In this document: piece after piece, positions 35,805 to 45,622 of the stretch
How positions within the stretch are numbered: position 1 is the first letter of the stretch
How the letters are laid out: each line of letters opens with the position of its first letter
DNA from: Roseivirga misakiensis
GTDB lineage: Bacteria > Bacteroidota > Bacteroidia > Cytophagales > Cyclobacteriaceae
Assembly (NCBI RefSeq): GCF_001747105.1
Contig: NZ_MDGQ01000005.1
Span: 2,480,001-2,544,000 of the forward strand
Direction of reading: 5' to 3'
DNA: 64,000 nt
The notes under the pieces: generated by a model
What the model was told of the DNA's origin: nothing
Database searches by the model: none
What the model saw: the letters and a program-made list of their open reading frames with translations, nothing else
Translations under genes and position numbers: made by a program

Positions 35805-35957
35805 TCACTCTCCTGAAATTACCTTCACTAACCAAAGAATAAGGTAAAGACCAACTCCTACTCCAAAAACAAAGAATCCGATTACAAATCCGATTCTAAC
35901 TTGTTGTTCTGTGAATCCCATTTTGTCGCCAACCCAACCTGATACTCCTAAAATCAT
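35805..35957 (-). CDS. PspC-domain microprotein
   Basis: A 50-residue frame from ATG at 35957 to TGA at 35805. It reads as a single PspC domain: 'G-V-S-G-W-V-G-D-K-M-G' then 'V-R-I-G-F-V-I-G-F-F-V-F-G' and 'Y-L-I-L-W-L-V', which is the normal small amphipathic start, glycine-rich TM helix and final W-L-V. PspC proteins sense membrane stress in other bacteria. Here it would be a one-helix inner-membrane protein. It ends 2 bp past the galK stop and converges with it. Confidence 0.75.
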   Translation of the reverse strand: MILGVSGWVGDKMGFTEQQVRIGFVIGFFVFGVGVGLYLILWLVKVISGE

Positions 35958-36027
35958 AACATTATCTATTTCTATGCATTATAACAGTTTTCTTGGATGG
36001 CTGCAAGGGAGTGATCAGTGAACAAAT

Positions 36028-36061
36028 AAAAAAAGCTAAGCTCTTTAAAGTAGTCCGTAGG
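36028..36061 (-). repeat. Duplicated 3' end of tRNA-Glu with its trailer
   Basis: The bases CTCTTTAAAGTAGTCCGTAG at 36041-36060 repeat the tRNA-Glu 3' acceptor end and trailer at 36165-36184 with one change. The upstream A-run and AGCT hairpin arm are also repeated, but this copy lacks 13 bases of the hairpin. The remaining tRNA body is absent. It may be left from a lost tandem tRNA copy or from an integration event at the tRNA 3' end. Confidence 0.7.
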
Positions 36062-36139
36062 AGGACTAAGCGTTAAAAATTCTTCCAGCGCAAGAATATA
36101 GCGAAGGGCCAGCCTTTAGGGTAAGCCCTCTTAGGGCAC

Positions 36140-36166
36140 AAAAAAAGCTCAGCATAAAGCTGAGCT
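36140..36166 (-). terminator. Terminator of tRNA-Glu
   Basis: AGCTCAGC (36146-36153) pairs with GCTGAGCT (36159-36166) around a 5-base loop. Read on the minus strand the stem is followed by seven T residues. It lies 9 bp past the tRNA 3' end. Confidence 0.85.
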
Positions 36167-36174
36167 CCTTAAAG

Positions 36175-36246
36175 TAGTCCGTAGGGGAATCGAACCCCTG
36201 TTACCAGGATGAAAACCTGGCGTCCTAACCCCTAGACGAACGGACC
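36175..36246 (-). tRNA. tRNA-Glu (anticodon TTC)
   Basis: The minus strand folds into a complete cloverleaf of 72 nt. The acceptor stem is GGTCCGT with ACGGACT (first pair G-U), and the discriminator is A. The D arm contains TCTAGGGGTTAGGA. The anticodon stem CCAGG/CCTGG encloses the loop TTTTCAT with anticodon TTC. The T arm is CAGGGGTTCGATTCCCCT. CCA is not encoded. A terminator follows. Confidence 0.97.
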
Positions 36247-36357
36247 ATTCTTAACGGTCTGCAAATATAGATGTGCCACTTTTATTTGCAAAAAAATCAT
36301 TGGTAAAAAATTTCAATCGATCCCAAAGGAACTATCCCAGAGTTAGGTTCATTTATA

Positions 36358-37416
<1,059 letters not shown>

Positions 37417-37443
37417 GAGAAGAACTATTTTACATTGATAATT

Positions 37444-37478
37444 AACCTACCTGAAACCTCGGGTGGGTTATTTTTTTT
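37444..37478 (+). terminator. Rho-independent terminator of gap
   Basis: AACCTACC (37444-37451) pairs with GGTGGGTT (37462-37469) with one G-T pair, followed by A and eight or nine T residues. It starts 27 bp after the gap stop. Confidence 0.85.
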
Positions 37479-37671
37479 GAATTATTGATCATAAGGTAAT
37501 TTGAGGGTAATGGAACTTAATTGTCCTTTAATTAGTTTTATAAACGAAATGACAAACCCAAGTCGCTATAACATGGGGCAATTATAATGCAAGAGACATC
37601 CCTAAGTCGATAAAAATGGTCATTAAGCAACCGTTCGAAAGAGGGGTTATTTTTTTGCCCTCCTGATTACA

Positions 37672-40278
37672 CTACTGATTCTGAAGTAAGCTCAGTTTTT
37701 TCAAGACTTGACTTGATCTTAAGGCCATATCTCCTGACTGACGCACCTTCATTGCTAATTGCTCACTATAATTAGGGTTAGCTGCTAAGAAGTCATCAAT
37801 TATTTCAGTCACTTCTTCCTGATTATATCTCCCAAGCGTTTGTCCAAGCCATCTCGATGGAAAGAAAATATCTCCAGTGATCTGAATTTCCTGTAGTAAT
37901 TCTAGACTTGGCATTACGTACTTCAAAGAAGACTCTTGCCTCAACGGATGATGTAAAAAGCCTAATCCTGCTAATACCCATGATTCAGTTTCACGGTTTT
38001 TCTCGTCTTTAAGCGACTCAAAAAAGGTATCTCTTTCTGCCACATCACTTGACATGGCTGGCATTAAAAACTCAAATCTCTTTTTACGATCGGGGTTGCT
38101 AATCCTAGTCAATTGTTCATGTATAATCTCTCCCGCTCGATCTGGCATTTTAATAGCCAGTTGACCAGCTAAGCTGGTTTTATCATTTTCCGAAAGTCTC
38201 AACCCTTGAATTGGTCCAGGCCCAGTTTTCCATATGTTATAAAGTCTATCCAGATTGACTTTGCTGATACTCACGTTCCTAAAAGCATTAAAGAAGGTCT
38301 TTTTAATTGCAGGATCTTCCGTAAGATCATTCATCGCATGAAATAGCGTTCTTTCGAGATCAGGTGAGATTCGGTTTCTTTGATCTGGTGTCAACAAGTT
38401 CCAATAAACAGTGTTCAATTGACCTAGAACGAGATTTAGAATCAACTGATTTTTTTCTTTGACTACCATCCATTTAATCAAACCTACATATTGTTCTGGT
38501 GTGTATTGACCTTCTTTTCCATAGTTTTCAGGTTCTATCAAATTCTCATAGAGGTTGACAATAAGCGTCCCTTTTTCAAGATCGGATAATGCCGACCATC
38601 TGGATTGCACCAACTGATAGGCAGGTGGAAAAAGGCCATAACCCATACCATCTGAATTGACCAATGCTTCGAAAAATTCCCAGTTTGAGTCCATTTTCAA
38701 TTCAAAAGGTTCGCCCCCAGAATTTATGGTCGACTCTTTTATAGATTGTTGCTGAAGGTTATAGAGCTTCATTTTCAAGCTTTGCGGCCAAACGCGATCA
38801 CTCTTCGGATCATTCTGATACAAAGCCGCAACAACATTTTGTTCTTCTTTTTTCACGGACAAACTAAAATCAGGTCGTCCGGGTGTATTTACCCAAACCT
38901 CGCTCCATTCTTTTAGATCAGTAGTTGTCTTTTGATCAAGAATATCGATGAGGTCAGGCCAAGTCGCATTTCGATTAGAAAAGGCAGACAAATATTCTCG
39001 CATGCCCTCTTGAAATTTATCTTCACCAACAAGTTTCTCAAGTTGACGCATCATAATCGGGGCTTTGTTGTAAATGATAGGTCCATACATCTGACCCGCT
39101 TCTTTCAAATTTGGTAAATACTGCCTGATCGGGTTGGCCCCTTTCGTTCTATCCACCCCATAAGCCGATGGATAGTGTCTTACTAAGAAATTCAATTCAT
39201 GATCGATTGTCGGGAAGCTCGGGTTTACCATTTTCGCAGCCATGAAATTGGCGAATACTTCTTTGGTCCAAACATCATTAAACCAATCCATAGTCACCAA
39301 ATTCCCAAACCACATGTGGGCAGTTTCATGGGCAATGAGGCTTGCACGTCCCAATAATCTGCTCTGCGATGGATCTTCATCTAGGAAAAGTGAACTAGCT
39401 CTATATTGGATGGCTCCAACATGCTCCATTCCACCGTATTGAAAACTCGGAATTAAAGCGAAATCAAATTTTTTGAACGGGTATTTGATACCCGTATACT
39501 GCTCTAACCATTGCAAAGAGGCGCCATGTAAGTAAAAGATAAAATCAATGTTTCTTTTCACTTTTTCTTCATCCGTTTCTCGGTGCAGCATGGTCATTTC
39601 TCTACCTGCTACACTTCTGGTGATTGACTCAAACTCACCAGCGACAAAGGAGAATAAATAGGTACTGATTAAATCAGATTTTTGGAACTCATATGTCTTC
39701 CTACCATCCTTGATCGTCGCTGTATAAATCGGTCCATTGGCGATCGCGGACCAGTCTTCTGGTAAATCCAGCGTAAGTTCAAAAGTTGCTTTTAAATTCG
39801 GTTGATCAAACACTGGAAACGCTGTTCTAGCTCTATCTGGAACGAAAAGGGTGTATAGGAAATCTTCTTTTCTGTTCAGCGAAGATTCCCCAGCAAAAAA
39901 GTTAAGCTCTACCCTATTGAACCCTTTTTTTAGATTCTCTTTCTTGAGCACTATATGTTCATTCTCAATAGCCAAATCTTGGCTTACACCATTCACGATT
40001 ATTCCCTTTAGATGGTCAAGGCTTTCTTTGAAATCTAGTTGAAGGTCTTTAGTGTTATCAGAAAGATTAAAAGATAGATCTTCTAACGCTTGAATTCTTT
40101 GGTTGAAGTCTCGGGGAACTCTAAATTCAAGTTTATAATTGACAATGGAGAGGACTTCTTTCCTATAGTTCGCTAATTCGAGCGAAACGCCTTTTTCTAT
40201 CTCGATTACTTCTTCTTTGGACCCACAGGCTACCAAAATGAGTATTAGCAATAGCGTTAAGAAATTCTTCTTTATCAT
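37672..40278 (-). CDS. M1-family zinc aminopeptidase lipoprotein
   Basis: Lipid-anchored metallopeptidase of 868 residues; the lipobox is L-V-A-C at Cys18. The N-terminal beta domain leads to the exopeptidase motif 'G-G-M-E-H' (a G-A-M-E-N equivalent) and to the zinc site 'H-E-T-A-H' at 317-321 with the third ligand Glu340. A helical C-terminal domain of about 400 residues follows, similar to aminopeptidase N. It removes N-terminal residues from peptides outside the inner membrane. The gene follows a small Cys-pair protein with a gap of 1 bp. Confidence 0.94.
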   Translation of the reverse strand: MIKKNFLTLLLILILVACGSKEEVIEIEKGVSLELANYRKEVLSIVNYKLEFRVPRDFNQRIQALEDLSFNLSDNTKDLQLDFKESLDHLKGIIVNGVSQDLAIENEHIVLKKENLKKGFNRVELNFFAGESSLNRKEDFLYTLFVPDRARTAFPVFDQPNLKATFELTLDLPEDWSAIANGPIYTATIKDGRKTYEFQKSDLISTYLFSFVAGEFESITRSVAGREMTMLHRETDEEKVKRNIDFIFYLHGASLQWLEQYTGIKYPFKKFDFALIPSFQYGGMEHVGAIQYRASSLFLDEDPSQSRLLGRASLIAHETAHMWFGNLVTMDWFNDVWTKEVFANFMAAKMVNPSFPTIDHELNFLVRHYPSAYGVDRTKGANPIRQYLPNLKEAGQMYGPIIYNKAPIMMRQLEKLVGEDKFQEGMREYLSAFSNRNATWPDLIDILDQKTTTDLKEWSEVWVNTPGRPDFSLSVKKEEQNVVAALYQNDPKSDRVWPQSLKMKLYNLQQQSIKESTINSGGEPFELKMDSNWEFFEALVNSDGMGYGLFPPAYQLVQSRWSALSDLEKGTLIVNLYENLIEPENYGKEGQYTPEQYVGLIKWMVVKEKNQLILNLVLGQLNTVYWNLLTPDQRNRISPDLERTLFHAMNDLTEDPAIKKTFFNAFRNVSISKVNLDRLYNIWKTGPGPIQGLRLSENDKTSLAGQLAIKMPDRAGEIIHEQLTRISNPDRKKRFEFLMPAMSSDVAERDTFFESLKDEKNRETESWVLAGLGFLHHPLRQESSLKYVMPSLELLQEIQITGDIFFPSRWLGQTLGRYNQEEVTEIIDDFLAANPNYSEQLAMKVRQSGDMALRSSQVLKKLSLLQNQ

Positions 40279-40279
40279 T

Positions 40280-40870
40280 TTAAATCAGTATTAGGTCTTT
40301 TCTCAGTTCTGGTGGTATACCAAAATTATCTCCCATAAAGTCATCCATTTCATCTTTTGTTTGTTGAGATAAAAGGGCATTCATTTCTTCTAGGGCTAGG
40401 CCACCAATCATAAACGGCGGCATATAGTTTGTCATTAAACGATCACCTTTAAAGCATGCACCCATCTGAAATTCAGTCAATTCACTTTTAGGGGTGCCTT
40501 TAATCATGCAATGAGACAACCATTCTTCGGGCTGATCGGGATAAAGGGCCATCCGTGTCTGTAAGGCTTGAACATCCGTTTTTGTAGCCATATAGGCCGC
40601 CAAATTCTCCATGCTCTCTTTTGACAATTGCCCGCGCATGTTTTCGTAGCATTTGGAACAAACAGCATATTCGAATAGAATCTCTGTTTTCTGAAATGAA
40701 GGGTATTTCTTGAATACCTTTTCTATAACGTAATAGCGGCCTCCACTTAGGAGATCATAATCGCATTGTACACAATTGGTAATGGGGCTTTTTGTATCGC
40801 TATTCAAGAAAATTTCAGGAATTGGCAAACCCTCCGGCTGATTCTCTTCTTCTGAATTGTGTTCTTCCAC
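40280..40870 (-). CDS. Unknown protein with two Cys pairs (zinc-ribbon-like)
   Basis: Unrecognised protein of 196 residues from a GTG start with a good ribosome-binding stretch. The pairs 'C-V-Q-C' (about 33-36) and 'C-S-K-C' (about 71-74) are spaced as in zinc ribbons. Further on, 'H-C-M-I-K-G' and 'G-A-C-F-K-G' add more Cys. The C-terminus is acidic and contains 'M-P-P-F-M-I-G-G'. There is no signal peptide. It lies 12 bp after the SDR gene and 1 bp before the M1 peptidase gene, so it is the middle gene of a three-gene operon. The function is unknown. Confidence 0.7.
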   Translation of the reverse strand: MEEHNSEEENQPEGLPIPEIFLNSDTKSPITNCVQCDYDLLSGGRYYVIEKVFKKYPSFQKTEILFEYAVCSKCYENMRGQLSKESMENLAAYMATKTDVQALQTRMALYPDQPEEWLSHCMIKGTPKSELTEFQMGACFKGDRLMTNYMPPFMIGGLALEEMNALLSQQTKDEMDDFMGDNFGIPPELRKDLILI

Positions 40871-40882
40871 CTTAAATTTTTT

Positions 40883-41629
40883 CTAGTTCTTATCTACAAT
40901 TGTTGAGGCTACTTGTGCTGTAGGCAATATCATGGTATCACTGATATTCACATGTTTTGGGCGCGTGACTATAAACCTTATCAAATCCGCCACATCGTGA
41001 GCCGTCAAAGCATCAAAACCTTCATAAACTCCTTTAGAACGATCTTCGTCTCCTTTGAACCGAACCATTGAAAACTCAGTTTCGACCAGTCCAGGACAAA
41101 CTTGAGAAACCTTAACCCCTGTCCCGACTAAATCGATTCTCATTCCATTGTTGATGGCGTCTACGGCATGTTTTGATGCACAGTAAACGTTTCCGTTTGG
41201 GTAGACTTCTTTACCCGCAATAGAACCAATATTTACCACATGGCCAGCCCCTCTTTCGACCATACCCGGAACTATGGCTTTGGTGACGTACAGCAAGCCT
41301 TTTACATTAATATCAATCATGGCATCCCAATCATCGATATTTCCATCTTGGACCTTTGAAAGCCCATGTGCATTACCAGCATTGTTGATGAGTATATCAA
41401 TTGATTTCCAGTTTTCGGGAATGGAAGAAATGGCTTCTTTTACACGGTCACGATCGCGCACGTCGAAAGCCAGTTTTAATGTTTTTGTATTAACCTTTTC
41501 GCTTAATTCATCCAGTCGCTCTTCCCTTCTTCCACACAAAATAAGGTCGTAACCTTCCTCAGCTAACAAGAGGGCACTTGCCCATCCGATACCGGAAGTA
41601 GCGCCTGTTACCAATGCAATTTTACTCAT
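40883..41629 (-). CDS. SDR-family oxidoreductase (YdfG-like)
   Basis: NAD(P)-dependent short-chain dehydrogenase of 248 residues. The cofactor motif 'T-G-A-T-S-G-I-G' (residues 8-15), 'N-N-A-G' (about 86-89) and the active-site 'Y-C-A-S-K' (about 152-156) preceded by Ser in 'N-I-G-S-I-A-G' are all present. 'C-G-R-R-E-E-R-L' after the second strand suggests NADP. It resembles YdfG, which reduces 3-hydroxy acids or malonic semialdehyde, but the substrate is not certain. It heads the operon with the Cys-pair protein and the M1 peptidase. Confidence 0.92.
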   Translation of the reverse strand: MSKIALVTGATSGIGWASALLLAEEGYDLILCGRREERLDELSEKVNTKTLKLAFDVRDRDRVKEAISSIPENWKSIDILINNAGNAHGLSKVQDGNIDDWDAMIDINVKGLLYVTKAIVPGMVERGAGHVVNIGSIAGKEVYPNGNVYCASKHAVDAINNGMRIDLVGTGVKVSQVCPGLVETEFSMVRFKGDEDRSKGVYEGFDALTAHDVADLIRFIVTRPKHVNISDTMILPTAQVASTIVDKN

Positions 41630-41693
41630 TCAATTCAATCTTAATGTGGAGTGAATTTAAGAGAAATTAGCCAACGATGTAGACAAAGTTTGA

Positions 41694-42440
41694 TTAGTCG
41701 GAGAAATGAAGATATAAAGTAAAATTGTGGGTGGTAATTCTCCGCAACCCATTATGAAAGAAGTTGTCTTGCGAATTCATAACGTTGGCCAAACCGCGGG
41801 CATATCTAAATTCAGGCGAGAATTTAAAAAACTCAAAGTAGTTATCTATTCCTATACCTACCTCGAACTTCATATTTACTTTTCTGATCTCTAACCGATC
41901 TTCATCTGTCACAAGATCTTCTCGACCCGATCGGATCGAACCACTCAAACCAGCAACCAAATACATACGTGTATTATTACGTCTTATGCTTCTATATTTC
42001 ATGAAGATACCTGGTTCTATTCGCGTACTTTCAATCAGCTGCTCTTGGATAGAACCATCCACATTATGGTATTCCACTGCATTTTGGTAGAGACCGATTT
42101 TTACCGGCACCACTCTTATCGATAACTGATCGGCCAACCTGAAATTTACCATGAAACCCAAATCAAAACCTGTATTCTGCTGCGAAATTATTGCAGAGGT
42201 TTGGTCGTACGCAGGTGTGTCAAATCGATCTGAGTATTGAATACCGTAGCTATTGGTGTGTACACCTAATAAAAACCCGTATTTGAAAGTCTTTTGATCA
42301 CTTTCTAGCCTGTGTAGGGTAACACCAGACTTTCGGCTTTGGGCTTTTGCTCCTACGAAGGGTAAGGCAATAAGTAAGGTAAAGACAACTATTTTTGTCC
42401 GATGTAAATTGAGCTTATTCCAAAAGTCAAAGGTCTGCAT
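41694..42440 (-). CDS. porT: PorT-like outer-membrane protein (type IX secretion)
   Basis: Outer-membrane beta-barrel protein of 248 residues with signal sequence (about 14-34, ending G-A-K-A-Q). The alternating strands end in 'F-T-L-Y-L-H-F-S-D'. Sequence pattern and its position immediately after ubiE match porT, a component needed for type IX secretion and gliding in Bacteroidota. The start ATG lies 52 bp inside the ubiE gene; no closer ATG exists before the signal sequence, so the overlap seems real. Other T9SS genes are not in the window. Confidence 0.72.
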   Translation of the reverse strand: MQTFDFWNKLNLHRTKIVVFTLLIALPFVGAKAQSRKSGVTLHRLESDQKTFKYGFLLGVHTNSYGIQYSDRFDTPAYDQTSAIISQQNTGFDLGFMVNFRLADQLSIRVVPVKIGLYQNAVEYHNVDGSIQEQLIESTRIEPGIFMKYRSIRRNNTRMYLVAGLSGSIRSGREDLVTDEDRLEIRKVNMKFEVGIGIDNYFEFFKFSPEFRYARGLANVMNSQDNFFHNGLRRITTHNFTLYLHFSD

Positions 42441-43120
42441 TCGATCTTCTTATATCCAACTTCACTAAGAATATCCAGAAAATCTTGGCCATCTGGAAAG
42501 GCGTCTACCGACTCTGGCAGATAAGTGTACGCTGATTGATCCTTAGATATCAGTTTTCCAATAATCGGCAGAATCGATTTAAAATAAAAATTGTAGAGTT
42601 GCTTCATTGGAAACCGACGTGGCCTTGAAAATTCAATAATCACCGTTTTTCCACCTGGTTTTACGACTCTATGCATATCGCTGAGTCCTTTTTTCAGGTT
42701 TTCGAAGTTCCTTACTCCAAATGCAACGATGGTGGCATCGAAAGTATTGTCATCGAAGAGGAGCTTTTCACTATCCCCCATTTGCATATCGATGATATGA
42801 TCGACTCCTTTTTTCTTCATTTTAACTTTGCCCATTTCCAGCATTCCTGCTGAAATATCAACACCAACAATTCTGTCGGGATTTAATGACAAAGCTTCCA
42901 ATGCGAAATCTCCTGTACCAGTTGCTACATCAAGTATCTGCTTTGGCTGATCGGCTTGCAATAATTTGACGGCCTTCTTTCTCCAAAGTATATCTATACC
43001 GAGACTTAAAAAATGATTTAGGAAATCGTATCGATGGCTGATGTTATTGAACATTTCAGCCACTTGTTCTTTCTTTCCGCTTTCCTTCTCTTTATAGGGT
43101 ACAACTGCCATCTGTTTCAC
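42389..43120 (-). CDS. ubiE: Demethylmenaquinone methyltransferase
   Basis: SAM-dependent methyltransferase of 243 residues making menaquinone from demethylmenaquinone (also called menG). Visible motifs are 'M-F-N-N-I-S-H-R-Y-D-F-L-N' at the N-terminus, the SAM site 'L-D-V-A-T-G-T-G-D-F-A' (about 60-70), 'G-V-R-N-F' and 'K-P-G-G-K-T-V-I-I-E-F-S'. Its last 52 bp overlap the porT start. The pair is a conserved Bacteroidota arrangement. The gene supplies the respiratory quinone of the cell. Confidence 0.95.
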   Translation of the reverse strand: MKQMAVVPYKEKESGKKEQVAEMFNNISHRYDFLNHFLSLGIDILWRKKAVKLLQADQPKQILDVATGTGDFALEALSLNPDRIVGVDISAGMLEMGKVKMKKKGVDHIIDMQMGDSEKLLFDDNTFDATIVAFGVRNFENLKKGLSDMHRVVKPGGKTVIIEFSRPRRFPMKQLYNFYFKSILPIIGKLISKDQSAYTYLPESVDAFPDGQDFLDILSEVGYKKIECRPLTFGISSIYIGQK

Positions 43121-43209
43121 AATCTGGGTGCAATAATACGAAGGAAACAGGCCGATTAAATTAATTGTTCATCAAAAGATTCAGGGAAATAAGGTGAAGT
43201 TTACCATAC

Positions 43210-44940
43210 TTACTCTTTGCGCCTTAAAATACCTCTCTGGAAACCAATTGCCACATGCTCTGGCATGATTTGGGATGGTTCTCTTCTCAGGGTATACCTG
43301 CTGAAAATTTTCCAATGATCTGAAACTTTGTAATAGGCTATCACTTCTGGCATCGGATCAAATTGCAATGAGCCTTTTAAACTGGCTACAAGTCCTAATC
43401 CCGCTCCTAAGTCTAGTCTTTTCGTGGTTAGCAAATAATGCTCAAGTTTTACCCCAGCAACTAATTCTGTATTCAGACTAATATTAAAGAAAGTTCTCTT
43501 GGCAATAAATTTCCCCATTTGAGCCTCCACCGCCGGTAAACCGAGGATGTTGGCATCTCCGCCAAATCGGCCCTGATATGCCATTGAAAAAAACCAAGCA
43601 TATTCTGACTCAGGAAGTGAGTATTCGTATTTAGATGGCGGTGTAAACCTGTACTGAAGCCCAAGCCTAAGGGTGACTGATTCGAAATTTGTAAGTCTTG
43701 TGGGTAAGACGGAAGTAAAAATTCTCCATCGACCTTCTTTTATAACATCATAAATCAAACCTACTCCAGCCGTTATTGAATTGTCAGAAAATATGCCACT
43801 ACCATTTAATTGAACAATCGCATATGGTTTTATGCGCCCCTTGCCGAAGGTGTAATTGTATGACACTCTAAAGTCATTGTTAAACTGGTTGGCTATGCCT
43901 GCGCCCGCCTCAATAAATGAATTTCTAGATAAATAATATGCAACGTCGAGGTTCACCTCTGAGCCAAAGGTGGTTTCATACCGCTGTAATATTGAAATGG
44001 CCCAGCCATTATACCTCAATGAATCAACTACCTGGTGTTCATTGATGATCTCCATACCTCTTGTGAGGCTAGTGGAAGGTTTTACTAGTGCTATATCACC
44101 ATTTAGTTCGGGTAACTCGGGTTTCTGAATTAAGCTGATATCTTTTCGAACCCCTGTTTTCACAATTGGTAGTGGACCACGCGATGGATTCGAAAGCTTA
44201 TTGTTTATTTGATCCTCTGGCAGATCACCCACACTTTGCGTTGAAAAACCTTGATCTTCATTTTCGAAATCTTCTGTGATTTTTAAATCATCTGATTGAA
44301 AAGTACGATTGGATACTATCTCATTCGTTCTTTGCAATGGTTCTGAGTTATCTTTAGATTGATCAAGGCTGTAAGTAGTTTGGCTTTCTCGATCTTTATT
44401 CTCTTGAGCACTTTTAACTACTTCTGAAGCTGCACCTCCAGAACCCTTTCCTATTACTCTAGTTTCCGTTGCCGAGGCTCCTGAGTGACTGACTGAAGTT
44501 TCCTCAGTAGTCTCTTTTAGGGTTCGCGACTGATCATCATTGTCACGAGAGTTTTCTGAAGTTCCTGATCCATTTACAGTATCGTTATTATGGGATTTTG
44601 AGACTGGTTTGAGTTGCTCTTTTTCTTTTTGACTATCCTCTTTTTTTAAGGTGGCTACCTCAGAACCCTTGTTAATCTTAGGAGAATATTCCTTGGTAAT
44701 TTCATTTGCTGCATTTGTATCAAAAATATTGCTCTTTATTACGCCTAGAGTTATTAATCCCGCCGCTAGGATAGTGATTAAAATCAAGTATCCCGCATTC
44801 CCTAAGTATGTTAGTTTAGCTCCATTTGCCATGAGTCCATATTTTTTTATTCCAGCCCAAACTGATTGAGAAGGTGACTTTTCGAAAGCCGAAAAGTGGT
44901 CTTGGAAAAACTGATCTATGTTATCTCTTTCGCCTTCCAT
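43210..44940 (-). CDS. Inner-membrane anchored protein with C-terminal porin-like domain, sigma partner
   Basis: Protein of 576 residues from ATG at 44940, which overlaps the sigma stop (TGATG). A GTG one codon earlier is also possible. The N-terminus 'I-D-Q-F-F-Q-D-H-F-S-A-F-E-K-S-P-S' with 'V-W' fits the sigma-binding head common in Bacteroidota. A TM helix is at about 48-69. A long, Ser/Thr/Glu-rich, low-complexity linker (about 75-290) follows, then a beta-strand-rich domain (about 300-576) like an outer-membrane barrel. The joining of an inner-membrane anchor to a barrel-like domain is odd; it could span the periplasm. It is probably the regulator of the adjacent sigma factor. Confidence 0.72.
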   Translation of the reverse strand: MEGERDNIDQFFQDHFSAFEKSPSQSVWAGIKKYGLMANGAKLTYLGNAGYLILITILAAGLITLGVIKSNIFDTNAANEITKEYSPKINKGSEVATLKKEDSQKEKEQLKPVSKSHNNDTVNGSGTSENSRDNDDQSRTLKETTEETSVSHSGASATETRVIGKGSGGAASEVVKSAQENKDRESQTTYSLDQSKDNSEPLQRTNEIVSNRTFQSDDLKITEDFENEDQGFSTQSVGDLPEDQINNKLSNPSRGPLPIVKTGVRKDISLIQKPELPELNGDIALVKPSTSLTRGMEIINEHQVVDSLRYNGWAISILQRYETTFGSEVNLDVAYYLSRNSFIEAGAGIANQFNNDFRVSYNYTFGKGRIKPYAIVQLNGSGIFSDNSITAGVGLIYDVIKEGRWRIFTSVLPTRLTNFESVTLRLGLQYRFTPPSKYEYSLPESEYAWFFSMAYQGRFGGDANILGLPAVEAQMGKFIAKRTFFNISLNTELVAGVKLEHYLLTTKRLDLGAGLGLVASLKGSLQFDPMPEVIAYYKVSDHWKIFSRYTLRREPSQIMPEHVAIGFQRGILRRKE

Positions 44941-45479
44941 CACATCATTTTTTGAGTTGTAACTTGTTGCTTCAAAACTTCTTTCGCACGCATCAGCCTT
45001 ACTTTTGAGTTGGCCACGCTGATTTCAAGCATTTCTGCCACCTCTTTGTGTGAATAGCCTTCAATTGAAAAGAGGTTAAATACCGTTCTATATTCTTCCG
45101 GAAGATTTTGAATTAGATAGAGTAACTCGTCTGTACTTTGGCTACTATCTGGATTAAAGGGCAAATCCGTCGTTTTAGCATCCAAGGTGACATGGTGTTC
45201 TGTGTGCTTTTTGTTCTTCCTCAAGTGCCCCAGCGCAGCATGAATTATCACTTTTTTAATCCATGCGGGTAAGGCACCGTTTCTTTCGAACTGTTTTAAT
45301 TTGGCAAAAACTGTAATAAAGCCTTCTTGCAACATATCGTTGGCTTCAGACTCTGAACTTGCATAGCGGAGGCATATCCCAAACATGGCATCCTTAAAAG
45401 CATCATACAATTTGGCATGTGCTTTCCGATTACCATTCAGGCATCCATCTACAATTTTATTTTGTTCGTTTTTGTTCAA
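44940..45479 (-). CDS. ECF RNA polymerase sigma factor
   Basis: Sigma-70 ECF factor of 179 residues from a TTG start; there is no ATG near the N-terminus. Region 2 (about 20-90) contains 'A-N-D-M-L-Q-E-G-F-I-T-V-F' and region 4 (about 115-170) contains the HTH 'Y-S-H-K-E-V-A-E-M-L-E-I-S'. It overlaps the next gene by one base (TGATG), which shows translational coupling to the TM/barrel protein. A distinct target cannot be read from the sequence; envelope function is likely from its partner. Confidence 0.92.
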   Translation of the reverse strand: MNKNEQNKIVDGCLNGNRKAHAKLYDAFKDAMFGICLRYASSESEANDMLQEGFITVFAKLKQFERNGALPAWIKKVIIHAALGHLRKNKKHTEHHVTLDAKTTDLPFNPDSSQSTDELLYLIQNLPEEYRTVFNLFSIEGYSHKEVAEMLEISVANSKVRLMRAKEVLKQQVTTQKMM

Positions 45480-45569
45480 AGCCCTTTTAAAACGAGTTCG
45501 TACTAAAGCTCAGTACTACCTAATCGAAACAAGGATGATTAATTATAACCAAAGGTTACAAAAGGCATA

Positions 45570-45597
45570 AAAAAAACCTCATTGATTAAATGAGGTT
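45570..45597 (-). terminator. Terminator after the FKBP gene
   Basis: AACCTCATT (45575-45583) pairs with AATGAGGTT (45589-45597). On the minus strand the stem is followed by a run of about eight T. It lies 26 bp after the FKBP stop and before the sigma gene. Confidence 0.82.
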
Positions 45598-45622
45598 CTT
45601 AATTTGATACTTTGCAAATGGC

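Noticed and set aside
41694-43120. Frameshift or fusion between ubiE and porT because of their 52-bp overlap
   Set aside because: Both proteins have complete, normal ends, so it is an overlap and not a break.
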